A stretch of DNA of 5,442 nucleotides. It comes from Halobacteriales archaeon QH_10_67_13. Its GTDB lineage: Archaea; Halobacteriota; Halobacteria; Halobacteriales; Haloarculaceae. A program made the translations under genes and the position numbers. The stretch is from contig PXQL01000101.1 of the NCBI GenBank assembly GCA_003021335.1, positions 1-5,442 on the forward strand, given 5' to 3'. Of this stretch, positions 1 to 5,211 are shown one piece after another. The first letter of the stretch is position 1; the number at the start of each line of letters is the position of its first letter. The notes below the pieces were generated by a model. It did not search any database and was not told where the DNA came from. It worked only from the letters and a program-made list of their open reading frames with translations.

Positions 1-176
1 CCGCCCCGATTCGCACATCGAGACTGCATCGTATCCCTCACAGGCGAGCCAGCGATGACCCTCTGTTCGGGCACCCGAGCGATCACAGTACCCGCCCCGA
101 TGTGGTGAAAACGTATTACCATTGTGTATTTTTTATCTTCGGGATAATTCACGAAACTGTGGGGCGCAAGCGTGCC

Positions 177-185
177 TATTATTTT
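177..185 (+). promoter_or_regulatory. TATA-like box of the arfA operon
   Basis: The AT-rich stretch TATTATTTT lies 23-31 nt before the arfA ATG at 208, the spacing expected for a haloarchaeal TATA box serving a leaderless or nearly leaderless transcript. No Shine-Dalgarno sequence precedes the ATG, which agrees. A second AT-rich patch at about 126-136 could be an additional promoter or a signal for something on the other strand. The call rests on base composition and spacing only. Confidence 0.6.
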
Positions 186-207
186 CCTCGACCACTTTTG
201 ATATACG

Positions 208-975
208 ATGGCTCGAACGCAACTCACGTTGATTCAGCTCGATAACTACGGCCCGTGGACGGTTACGCCCCATCCTCGCCCCGAAGTGGACCTCCAGACT
301 CTTCAGTCCCGGCTGTACGCGGACCTCTCACAGCTCATTGGCCGCGACGGGGGGTACGTGTTTTACACGCGGTTCGACAACATGATCGCCGTTACGAATG
401 CCCTCGATATGACGGCCCACGAGCGCATCCAGGAGTCGGTCCGGAACCGGTATCCCGTGACGATCAGCCTGACCACCGGCGTCGGCGATCGGCCGGACGC
501 CGCCCTGTCGGACGCGACAGAGCGACTCCAGGCGGCCGGGAGCGCACAGGACAGCGACCGAACGGAGATCTTGGGGGGAGAGGTCGTCGACCCGAGCGCG
601 GCCGGCGTCCAGGTCGCTCACTTCGATGTCAACAGCGCGACCGAGCAGTACACAGACCAGCTCAGTGCCTTTACCGTCTACCAGCAGATCAACCGCGGGT
701 ACGTCGCCCTCGCCGGCCACATGCTCGAAGCGCACGGCGCGCTGACGTTTTTCGTCGGCGGAGACAACGTCATCTCGGTCACACCGGATCTCACCCACGA
801 GGACTTCCGGGACGCCGTCGAGCACGTCCAGGAGACGGCCGACATCGAACTCAGAGTGGGCGTCGGCAGCGGCGCGACCGCGACCGAGGCGGGAATGGGC
901 GCGAAGGAAGCGCTCGAGCACTGCCGGGAGAGCGGCGAACAGGTGGCACTGGGCGCCGAGCCGGCGGCACACTGA
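208..975 (+). CDS. arfA: GTP cyclohydrolase III (archaeal type, ArfA)
   Basis: This 255-aa protein is an archaeal GTP cyclohydrolase III, the family of Methanocaldococcus MJ0145. The family hydrolyses GTP to 2-amino-5-formylamino-6-ribosylamino-4(3H)-pyrimidinone 5'-phosphate, the first step of archaeal riboflavin and F420 biosynthesis in the cytoplasm. The hallmarks are in place: DNYGPWT at residues 12-18, LQSRLYADL at 32-40, FYTRFDN at 52-58, RIQESVRNRYP at 73-83, GSAQD at 111-115, HFDVN at 138-142 and GGDN at 184-187. The two-part layout fits the known tandem cyclase-like (GGDEF-related) palm fold that binds Mg2+. Length is normal and the protein is very acidic. The start follows a well-placed TATA box. 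Its TGA shares its A with the ATG of the dehydrogenase gene, so the two are probably co-transcribed and translationally coupled. Confidence 0.93.
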   Translation: MARTQLTLIQLDNYGPWTVTPHPRPEVDLQTLQSRLYADLSQLIGRDGGYVFYTRFDNMIAVTNALDMTAHERIQESVRNRYPVTISLTTGVGDRPDAALSDATERLQAAGSAQDSDRTEILGGEVVDPSAAGVQVAHFDVNSATEQYTDQLSAFTVYQQINRGYVALAGHMLEAHGALTFFVGGDNVISVTPDLTHEDFRDAVEHVQETADIELRVGVGSGATATEAGMGAKEALEHCRESGEQVALGAEPAAH

Positions 976-1970
976 TGACCGCCCGCGCGGTGTGTTTCAC
1001 TGGCCCCGGCGAGGTTGCGATCCGAGAGCGATCGGTCCCGGAGCCGGGCCCCGACGAGGTCCGGGTACGCGCGACGGTCTCGGCGATCAGTCCGGGCACG
1101 GAGCTGCTCGTCTACCGCGGGGACATCGAACGGGGAGTCGCGGTCGACGAGTCGATCGACGCGCTGTCGGGCTCGCTTTCCTACCCCGTGGAGTACGGGT
1201 ACGCGACCGTCGGGGAGGTGATCGCGGCCGGCTCGGAGGCGACCCAGCTTCGCGGTCGGCAGGTGCTTACCTTCCACCCCCACGCGAGCGAGTTCGTCGT
1301 CCCAGCAGAGAGCGTGGTGCCGGTTCCGGACTTGTCCTCCGAGCGTGCGGCGCTGTTGCCCAACGCCGAGACCGCGGTCAACCTCGCGCTGGACGGCGAG
1401 CCCGCAGTAGGCCAGCGCGCGGTCGTGTTCGGTCAGGGGGTTGTCGGGCTGCTGACCGCGAGCCTGCTGGCGGAGTACCCGCTCGAGGAGCTCGTCACCG
1501 TCGAACCACAGGACAACCGTCGGGAGCTCTCGACGGCGATAGGCGCCGACCGGAGTCTCAGACCGGAGCGGGCGGCCGAGGGGCCCTGGCAGGGAGAGGC
1601 CGACGCGGATCTGGCCTACGAGCTGTCGGGCAACCCCGACGCGCTCGACGCCGCGATCGACGCGACCGGTTACGCCGGCCGGATCGTCGTCGGCTCCTGG
1701 TACGGGACGAAGCCCGTCGAGCTGTCCCTCGACAGCGAGTTTCACCGGAGCCGGATCGAGCTCGTCAGCAGCCAGGTCAGCACGATCGCACCGGCGCGGC
1801 GCGGCCGGTGGGACAAAGACCGGCGTCTCGAAGTGGCAAAAACCCACCTCGGACGGATCGATTCGAAGCCGTTGATCACCCACCGGCTTCCGTTTGAGGA
1901 GGCAGCCCGGGCCTACGAGCTGCTCGACAAGCGCCCCGGGGAGGCCGTCCAGGTGGTTTTGACCTACTGA
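975..1970 (+). CDS. MDR-family (zinc-type/BchC-like) dehydrogenase
   Basis: A 331-aa medium-chain dehydrogenase/reductase in the cytoplasm. The N-terminal GroES-like domain carries SAISPGTE (36-43) where classical zinc alcohol dehydrogenases have their first catalytic cysteine. This serine form is typical of the BchC-like branch, and no normal Cys/His/Cys zinc site is evident, although HPH at 101-103 could matter. The Rossmann domain has GQGVVG at 153-158 (GxGxxG) and an acidic Glu177 after the second strand, which favours NAD(H) over NADP(H). The C-terminal half contains YELSG (215-219) and GSWYG (240-244). The substrate is unknown; the BchC likeness does not imply bacteriochlorophyll. The start was chosen at the ATG overlapping the arfA stop (TGATG); no Shine-Dalgarno precedes it, so translation probably depends on coupling. 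The frame is also open upstream inside arfA, but that extension has no family features. An oxidoreductase step on a pterin- or flavin-related intermediate is inferred from context only. Confidence 0.85.
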   Translation: MTARAVCFTGPGEVAIRERSVPEPGPDEVRVRATVSAISPGTELLVYRGDIERGVAVDESIDALSGSLSYPVEYGYATVGEVIAAGSEATQLRGRQVLTFHPHASEFVVPAESVVPVPDLSSERAALLPNAETAVNLALDGEPAVGQRAVVFGQGVVGLLTASLLAEYPLEELVTVEPQDNRRELSTAIGADRSLRPERAAEGPWQGEADADLAYELSGNPDALDAAIDATGYAGRIVVGSWYGTKPVELSLDSEFHRSRIELVSSQVSTIAPARRGRWDKDRRLEVAKTHLGRIDSKPLITHRLPFEEAARAYELLDKRPGEAVQVVLTY

Positions 1971-1999
1971 GCGGGGTCCCGGCCGCCAGGCGTGGTGCA

Positions 2000-2005
2000 T
2001 TTATT
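2000..2005 (+). promoter_or_regulatory. TATA-like box before the PTPS-like gene
   Basis: TTTATT lies 22-27 nt before the ATG at 2027 in otherwise GC-rich DNA, the spacing of a leaderless haloarchaeal promoter. The preceding dehydrogenase gene ends at 1970, leaving a 56-nt gap, so the PTPS-like/glycosyltransferase pair could have its own promoter in addition to read-through from arfA. Confidence 0.5.
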
Positions 2006-2026
2006 CGCCGCCGCCGATCACACCGT

Positions 2027-2320
2027 ATGCACGCAGTCACGGTCAGACCCGGATCCGTCGCCTGGGGCTGGCTTACTGTCCCTGATTCCGGGCCGGAGGG
2101 AGAGCGTTGCTCGCACCAGTCTCGCGCCGAGCCCACTGTCGAGGGGCCGCGGCTCAACGAGTACGGGCACCTGGCCGACATCGACTGCGTGGACGAGTTT
2201 GAGGTTCTTGACGAAGTTGAGGTCCGGTACCACGACGCGACGCTCAACGAGCTCCCGGAGTTCGAGGTGCAGACCTGGGAAGACGAGACGGCGGCCGCGG
2301 CCTGCGCCACCGGGCTCTGA
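2027..2320 (+). CDS. Shortened, degenerate PTPS/QueD-family protein
   Basis: This 97-aa ORF matches the 6-pyruvoyl-tetrahydropterin synthase/QueD family as found in haloarchaea: MHAVTV start, LTVPDSGPEGE (16-26), a strand ending in VEGP, LNEYGHLADID (43-53), DATLNELPEFE (70-80) and WEDE (85-88). Members are usually about 120-135 aa. The central segment with the N-P-(S/T)-x-E signature and following helix is missing between residues 80 and 81, an apparent in-frame deletion. Of the three zinc-binding histidines expected at 14, 28 and 30 (AQH...HSH), only His30 remains; the others are Gly14 and Cys28. Normal catalysis is therefore unlikely. The frame is still open, has a promoter-like box, and its TGA overlaps the glycosyltransferase ATG (TGATG), so it may persist partly to couple that gene's translation. 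Alternatives are a repurposed non-catalytic protein or a decaying gene. The family assignment is from remembered sequence patterns. Confidence 0.65.
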   Translation: MHAVTVRPGSVAWGWLTVPDSGPEGERCSHQSRAEPTVEGPRLNEYGHLADIDCVDEFEVLDEVEVRYHDATLNELPEFEVQTWEDETAAAACATGL

Positions 2321-3351
2321 TGCGGATCGGCCTCGTCGTCTACGACGGGCTCGACGAGACCAGCGGCGGCTACCTGTACGACCGACAGATCGTAGCGGGG
2401 CTGCGCGATCGCGGTCACGCGGTTACCACTGTCGCGATCCCGCGGCGCGGGTACGGTCGAGACCTGCTCGATAACCTCTCGTCGGCGGTCTGGGAGGAGC
2501 TGTCGGCGCTCGCAGACCGGACGGACCTGTTGCTCGAAGACGAGCTGTGTCACCCGTCGCTCGTGCTCCCGAACCGCCGGCTCGGTCAGCGATTCCCCGA
2601 GCTACCGATCGTCTCGATCGTCCATCCCCTCCGGGCCTCCGAGCGCTGGGGCTCGTTCGAGGCGGCGATCTGCCGGCGACTCGAGCGCGCATATCTTGAG
2701 ACCGTCGACGGGTTCGTCTACAACAGCCGGGCGACCCGCGCGACGGTAGAGTCGCTGGTCGGCAAGACATCCTGCGTGCTCGCCCCGCCGGGCGGGGATC
2801 ACGTCCGCCCGGACCTCGACCCCGCCGCGATTCGCTCGCGAGGGCGGGAGCCGGGACCGCTGCGGGTGTTGTTCGTCGGCTCTGTTGTCGAACGCAAGGG
2901 CCTGACGACGCTCATCCGCGGACTCGCAGACGGAGAGTTCACGTGGTCGCTGACGGTCGTTGGAGACACCTCGATCGACCCGGCGTACGTCGCTCGGGTG
3001 CGATCGCTGGTCGCGCACCGGGGCCTCGATGAGAGAGTGACCCTGACCGGACGCGTCGAGGACGACCGTCTCGCGGAGTTGTACCGGCGCCACCACGTGC
3101 TCGCCGTTCCCTCCCGGTACGAGGGCTACGGCATCGCCTACCTCGAGGGGATGGGGCACGGACTCCCGGCGGTCGGCTCCGGGGCCGGCGGGGCCAACGA
3201 GGTCCGCGCGGCGATCGCGGCCTTCGCCAGCGATCGCGATCGGCTGATCGAGTACTCGCTGGCCGCCCGCGAGGCGTTCGAGACACACCACGCCTGGGAC
3301 GAGCCCGCCAGGGCGGTCGCCGCGTTTCTGACGGCGGTCGCCGACGGGTAG
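2320..3351 (+). CDS. GT4-family glycosyltransferase (GT-B fold)
   Basis: This 343-aa protein is a group 1 (GT4-type) glycosyltransferase, which moves a sugar from a nucleotide donor and would act in the cytoplasm; there is no signal peptide or membrane helix. The N-terminal half has the acceptor-side Gly-rich loop SGGYLYDR (15-22) after a first beta strand. The C-terminal half begins at FVGSVVERKGL (185-195), with the donor-site Lys193, then LTGRVEDDRLAELY (242-255) and PSRYEGYGIAYLEGMGHGLP (264-283), whose Glu268 and Glu276 form the EX7E motif. After GAGGANEV (288-295) the usual loop of roughly 17-20 residues with a G-x-x-G-(F/L)-L-V-x-P-G-D pattern appears absent, so the chain goes straight to ASDRDRL. 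The start overlaps the preceding stop and has no Shine-Dalgarno. The acceptor is unknown; the neighbourhood suggests a cofactor or lipid-like precursor, but this is inference. Confidence 0.85.
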   Translation: MRIGLVVYDGLDETSGGYLYDRQIVAGLRDRGHAVTTVAIPRRGYGRDLLDNLSSAVWEELSALADRTDLLLEDELCHPSLVLPNRRLGQRFPELPIVSIVHPLRASERWGSFEAAICRRLERAYLETVDGFVYNSRATRATVESLVGKTSCVLAPPGGDHVRPDLDPAAIRSRGREPGPLRVLFVGSVVERKGLTTLIRGLADGEFTWSLTVVGDTSIDPAYVARVRSLVAHRGLDERVTLTGRVEDDRLAELYRRHHVLAVPSRYEGYGIAYLEGMGHGLPAVGSGAGGANEVRAAIAAFASDRDRLIEYSLAAREAFETHHAWDEPARAVAAFLTAVADG

Positions 3352-3466
3352 CGGCCGGCCCCGGCGACGCCGTGCGTTCATCTGCGGTTGGCCCCGAACC
3401 GGCCGGGTCGTCGGCACCAGGACACCTCCGAGGGTTGTTGCTGTGGACACGGTATGAGTCAGCGGG

Positions 3467-3472
3467 CTTATT
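3467..3472 (+). promoter_or_regulatory. TATA-like box of the oxidoreductase gene
   Basis: CTTATT lies 24-29 nt before the ATG at 3496. It is the main AT-rich patch close enough to serve this start, and it makes the in-frame upstream ATG at 3454 unlikely, because that codon lies before the predicted transcription start. The rest of the 144-nt gap after the glycosyltransferase (3352-3495) shows no recognisable gene and no convincing terminator with a T tract. Confidence 0.5.
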
Positions 3473-3495
3473 CCGTCTCGGAGCGTACGACAGAT

Positions 3496-4206
3496 ATGAC
3501 ACAGACGGCTACCGTTGTCGACACCTACGGGCTGACGCCGCGGGTCAAGGGATTCCGGCTCCGGGTTCCCGGAGAAACCTTCGAGTACGAAGCTGGCCAG
3601 CACACGACCATCCACTTCGAGGCCGGAAGCGGCGAAGTAGTGCGGCCGTACACGCCGACGAACCTCCCGGGAACCGACGAACTCACGCTGGCGATCAAAC
3701 GCTACGAGGACGGACTCGCCTCCTCGTATATGCACACCCGCGACCCGGGCGACCGGATCACGATCGGACCGATCGACGGCGACCTTACGCTGGCCGATCC
3801 CGACAGGGATGTCGCCTTCGTCGGCACCGGGACGGGCATTACGCCGCTTCTGGCGATGGCCCGCCAGTACGTCGCTGAGGGAACCGGCGACGCACACTTC
3901 TTGTTCGGCGAAAAGAGCGAGGAGTCGATCATCCACCGCGGAACGCTCAACGAGCTGGCCGCGGCCGACTCGAACTTCGAGGTAACCTTCAGCCTCTCGG
4001 ACCCCGGCTGGCGGTGGACGGGTCGGGTCGGGTACGTCCAGACCCATCTTGAGGAGCTGTTCGACGACTTCGAATCCCGGGACTTCTACGTCTGTGGCGT
4101 CCCACAGATGGTCGTCGACACCAAGGCCCGGCTCCGCGAGCTCGGCGCTCCCGAAGAGCGGATCCACAGCGAGGGCTGGGAAGACGGCGCCGTCTCCGAG
4201 GACTGA
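3496..4206 (+). CDS. FAD/NAD(P)-binding oxidoreductase, ferredoxin-NADP reductase-like
   Basis: This 236-aa flavoprotein has only the two-domain ferredoxin-NADP reductase core. The N-terminal FAD-binding barrel contains GQHTTIHFE (34-42) and the flavin motif RPYT (50-53, R-x-Y-S/T). The C-terminal NAD(P) domain has GTGTGITP (110-117), FLFGEKSEESI (135-145), the conserved CGVP (200-203) and IHSEGW (223-228). There is no [2Fe-2S] domain, so it probably exchanges electrons with a separate partner such as a ferredoxin or another redox protein; the partner and the choice of NADH or NADPH cannot be read from the sequence. The reading frame is open back to at least 3388, with an ATG at 3454, but family similarity begins at the chosen ATG and the TATA-like box fits only that start. 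It has its own promoter and strong terminator, so it is probably monocistronic. Confidence 0.88.
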   Translation: MTQTATVVDTYGLTPRVKGFRLRVPGETFEYEAGQHTTIHFEAGSGEVVRPYTPTNLPGTDELTLAIKRYEDGLASSYMHTRDPGDRITIGPIDGDLTLADPDRDVAFVGTGTGITPLLAMARQYVAEGTGDAHFLFGEKSEESIIHRGTLNELAAADSNFEVTFSLSDPGWRWTGRVGYVQTHLEELFDDFESRDFYVCGVPQMVVDTKARLRELGAPEERIHSEGWEDGAVSED

Positions 4207-4210
4207 GCGC

Positions 4211-4265
4211 GCCGACTTTCTGGCCCCGGCCGGGGCCAGGAAATCGGCACTCGAAAGTTGTTTTT
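4211..4265 (+). terminator. 38-bp gapless palindrome followed by T-rich tract
   Basis: Arms of 19 nt at 4211-4229 and 4230-4248 are reverse complements except for two positions, one of which becomes a G-U wobble in RNA. They abut with no spacer. A T-rich stretch (gttgttttt) follows at 4257-4265. The element starts four bases after the oxidoreductase stop and lies before the acetyltransferase promoter, so transcription termination or 3'-end protection of the oxidoreductase mRNA is the simplest reading. Because of the symmetry, both strands encode nearly the same peptide, which creates misleading ORF extensions here. Confidence 0.72.
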
Positions 4266-4291
4266 GCGACGGTCGGCAACGGTCGTAACGG

Positions 4292-4298
4292 TTAATTA
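4292..4298 (+). promoter_or_regulatory. TATA-like box of the GNAT gene
   Basis: TTAATTA lies 24-30 nt before the ATG at 4322, the best-placed AT-rich patch between the terminator and the gene. This spacing implies a leaderless transcript starting at or next to the ATG. Confidence 0.6.
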
Positions 4299-4321
4299 CC
4301 TGTCTCGGTCCCAGGTGTTGT

Positions 4322-4855
4322 ATGGAGATCCGTCCCGTCGAGGCCGCCGAGGGGCCGATCCGTCGGTACATCGAGGAGCTCTGGCTGCCGTACATGCGGG
4401 AGCTGGAAGAAGTGGTCAAAGGGGAGGGACTGTCCCCCGAGTTCGATGTCGAGGCCGAGATTGAGTGGCAGATCGACCGCTTCGACGCGGCCGACAGCCG
4501 GCTCTGGGTCGCGCTCGAGGACGCCGATGAGTCGACTGCGCCGCTTGGGGCGGTTGAGGCGACTTTCGCCGGGTTCGTCGGCGCCGAACTCGACCCCGCG
4601 CCGTCCTCGTTTGACCAACCCGATAGCGTCGTCGTCGGCGACTTCTACGTCGCAGAGTCTTTCCGTGGCGGCGAGCTGGCCGATCGGCTGATCGCACGCG
4701 CCGTGGGGTTCGCCCGCGAGCACGGGTGCGAGCAGCTCGCGCTGGATGTCGACATCGATAACGAACGGGCACTGGCGTACTACGAGAAACTCGGCTTCGA
4801 GGTCCGACGGCACAGGATGGCGGTCCCGATTGAGGAGCTACGACTCGACGCGTAA
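4322..4855 (+). CDS. GNAT-family N-acetyltransferase
   Basis: This 177-aa protein has the layout of a GCN5-related acetyltransferase, which moves an acetyl group from acetyl-CoA to an amine. An N-terminal helical part (about 10-60) leads to strands ending at VVVGDFYV (103-110), then the acetyl-CoA loop and helix FRGGELADRLIARAVGFARE (114-133), strand LALDVDIDNE (139-148) and the typical RALAYYEKLGF (149-159). In the pyrophosphate-binding loop the usual (Q/R)-x-x-G-x-(G/A) reads R115-G-G-E118-L-A, with Glu in place of the fourth-position Gly, so the loop may be altered although the neighbouring Gly117 could compensate. The substrate cannot be predicted. It has its own promoter-like box and is separated from the previous gene by a terminator, so it is probably transcribed alone. 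Confidence 0.87.
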   Translation: MEIRPVEAAEGPIRRYIEELWLPYMRELEEVVKGEGLSPEFDVEAEIEWQIDRFDAADSRLWVALEDADESTAPLGAVEATFAGFVGAELDPAPSSFDQPDSVVVGDFYVAESFRGGELADRLIARAVGFAREHGCEQLALDVDIDNERALAYYEKLGFEVRRHRMAVPIEELRLDA

Positions 4856-4914
4856 CCGGCCCGTCGATAAGAGGCCGTTCGACCGTCCTGACTCTGACCC
4901 CCGAGTACCGATGA

Positions 4915-5052
4915 ACTAAACACGTCCACCTCCGGCAGCATCGCGAACAGCCCCGCGATCGTGCTGATCGCGAGCGCGTTCGTCGTCCCGGCCACAGTGG
5001 GCCGCGGGGCCTGTCGTGAGCGCAAACGCCACACCCCGTGACCGACGAACAT
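4915..5052 (-). pseudogene. Remnant of an MFVGH-type metal-dependent hydrolase (membrane protein) gene
   Basis: Read on the minus strand from the ATG at 5052, the sequence begins MFVGHG. A one-base frame change then gives VAFALTTGPAAHCGRDDERA, and a second change back gives ALAISTIAGLFAMLPEVDVF, ending near 4918. Joined, this resembles the first 45 or so residues of the haloarchaeal membrane-bound 'metal-dependent hydrolase' family related to YdjM, which starts MFVGH, has an AFALA helix, and continues to an LPDVD motif. The rest of the protein is missing: past VDVF the frame runs into unrelated sequence and the acetyltransferase antisense strand. The two frameshifts and lost C-terminus mark it as dead. 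A TATCTTT box sits at leaderless distance before the ATG, as for an originally functional gene. The family is recalled from memory. An uninterrupted frame also exists, but its middle (WRLRSRQAPRP) is basic and unlike the family. Confidence 0.62.
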
Positions 5053-5074
5053 GGGGTACACTTCGCGCCGACGG

Positions 5075-5081
5075 AAAGATA
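5075..5081 (-). promoter_or_regulatory. Leftover TATA-like box of the hydrolase remnant
   Basis: On the minus strand this reads TATCTTT, 23-29 nt before the ATG at 5052. It matches the promoter spacing of other genes here and supports 5052 as the original start of the now broken gene. Repeat copy 1 begins 12 nt further upstream of this box. Confidence 0.4.
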
Positions 5082-5092
5082 CCCCCGATGCT

Positions 5093-5129
5093 CCGCCTGA
5101 ACCCCAGACTCTTGTTCGGGAGTTGCCCG
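5093..5129 (+). repeat. 37-bp direct repeat, copy 1
   Basis: This 37-bp sequence (begins CCGCCTGAACCCCAG, ends GGGAGTTGCCCG) is repeated without mismatch at 5166-5202, with a period of 73 bp. Similarity stops sharply at both ends; the flanks of the two copies are unrelated. It lies just upstream of the leftover promoter of the minus-strand hydrolase remnant. Confidence 0.9.
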
Positions 5130-5153
5130 CCAACACTCCCGACGAGTCTCTGG
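5104..5153 (+). repeat. Imperfect inverted repeat formed by copy 1 and the inter-repeat spacer
   Basis: AGACTC (5106-5111) can pair with GAGTCT (5144-5149), and CGGGAGT (5117-5123) with ACTCCCG (5135-5141), separated by a small internal loop. The spacer thus holds a partly inverted, degenerate version of the repeat core. As copy 2 has the same core, the spacer could pair with either copy, giving two mutually exclusive hairpins. Confidence 0.6.
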
Positions 5154-5160
5154 AATTATT
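5154..5160 (+). promoter_or_regulatory. Possible TATA-like box of the 54-aa protein gene
   Basis: AATTATT, at the end of the spacer, is the only AT-rich patch near the small gene. Transcription would begin at roughly 5185, inside repeat copy 2, leaving a leader of about 27 nt before the ATG at 5212. Unlike the other genes here this one would not be leaderless, unless it begins at the in-frame TTG at 5185. Confidence 0.4.
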
Positions 5161-5165
5161 GATCA

Positions 5166-5202
5166 CCGCCTGAACCCCAGACTCTTGTTCGGGAGTTGCC
5201 CG
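5166..5202 (+). repeat. 37-bp direct repeat, copy 2
   Basis: An exact copy of 5093-5129, ending 9 bases before the ATG of the 54-aa protein. Its right half would lie in that gene's mRNA leader. Within it CTCTTGTTCGGGAG can fold into a weak hairpin that needs G-U pairs, so it is better in plus-strand RNA than in the antisense. Confidence 0.9.
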
Positions 5203-5211
5203 GCTTCAAGT

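Noticed and set aside
3..242. Plus-strand open frame running from the left edge across the arfA start
   Set aside because: It has no good start, crosses the promoter region, overlaps arfA in another frame and shows no motif.
255..974. In-frame N-terminal extension of the dehydrogenase through arfA
   Set aside because: The extra 240 residues are Arg-rich out-of-frame translation of arfA; family similarity starts exactly at the ATG at 975.
678..2000. 440-aa open frame on the minus strand
   Set aside because: It is antisense to arfA and the dehydrogenase, has an Arg/Pro-rich composition unlike halophilic proteins, and has no motif.
3379..3410. Possible terminator after the glycosyltransferase
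   Set aside because: Only a short CGGTT...AACCG stem is found, with no following T-rich run.
3388..3495. Longer start for the oxidoreductase (3388, or the ATG at 3454)
   Set aside because: The added residues (Cys-rich, then SQRAYSVSERTTD) do not look like the family, and the TATA-like box at 3467-3472 would lie inside them.
2602..4419. 605-aa open frame on the minus strand
   Set aside because: It runs antisense to the glycosyltransferase, the oxidoreductase and their intergenic DNA. It has no family motifs, and it is open because of high GC content and the codon bias of the real genes.
4857..4877. Hairpin after the acetyltransferase (CGGCC...GGCCG)
   Set aside because: Five base pairs with an 11-nt loop and no T tract are common by chance at this GC content.
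4780..5166. 128-aa continuous minus-strand frame as an intact gene
   Set aside because: The family-like N-terminus needs two frame changes, and the C-terminal part is antisense to the acetyltransferase.
5093..5202. Minimal CRISPR array (37-bp repeat, 36-bp spacer)
   Set aside because: The size fits, but there are only two copies. The spacer contains an inverted form of the repeat core, the repeat does not resemble haloarchaeal CRISPR repeats I know, and no cas gene is visible.
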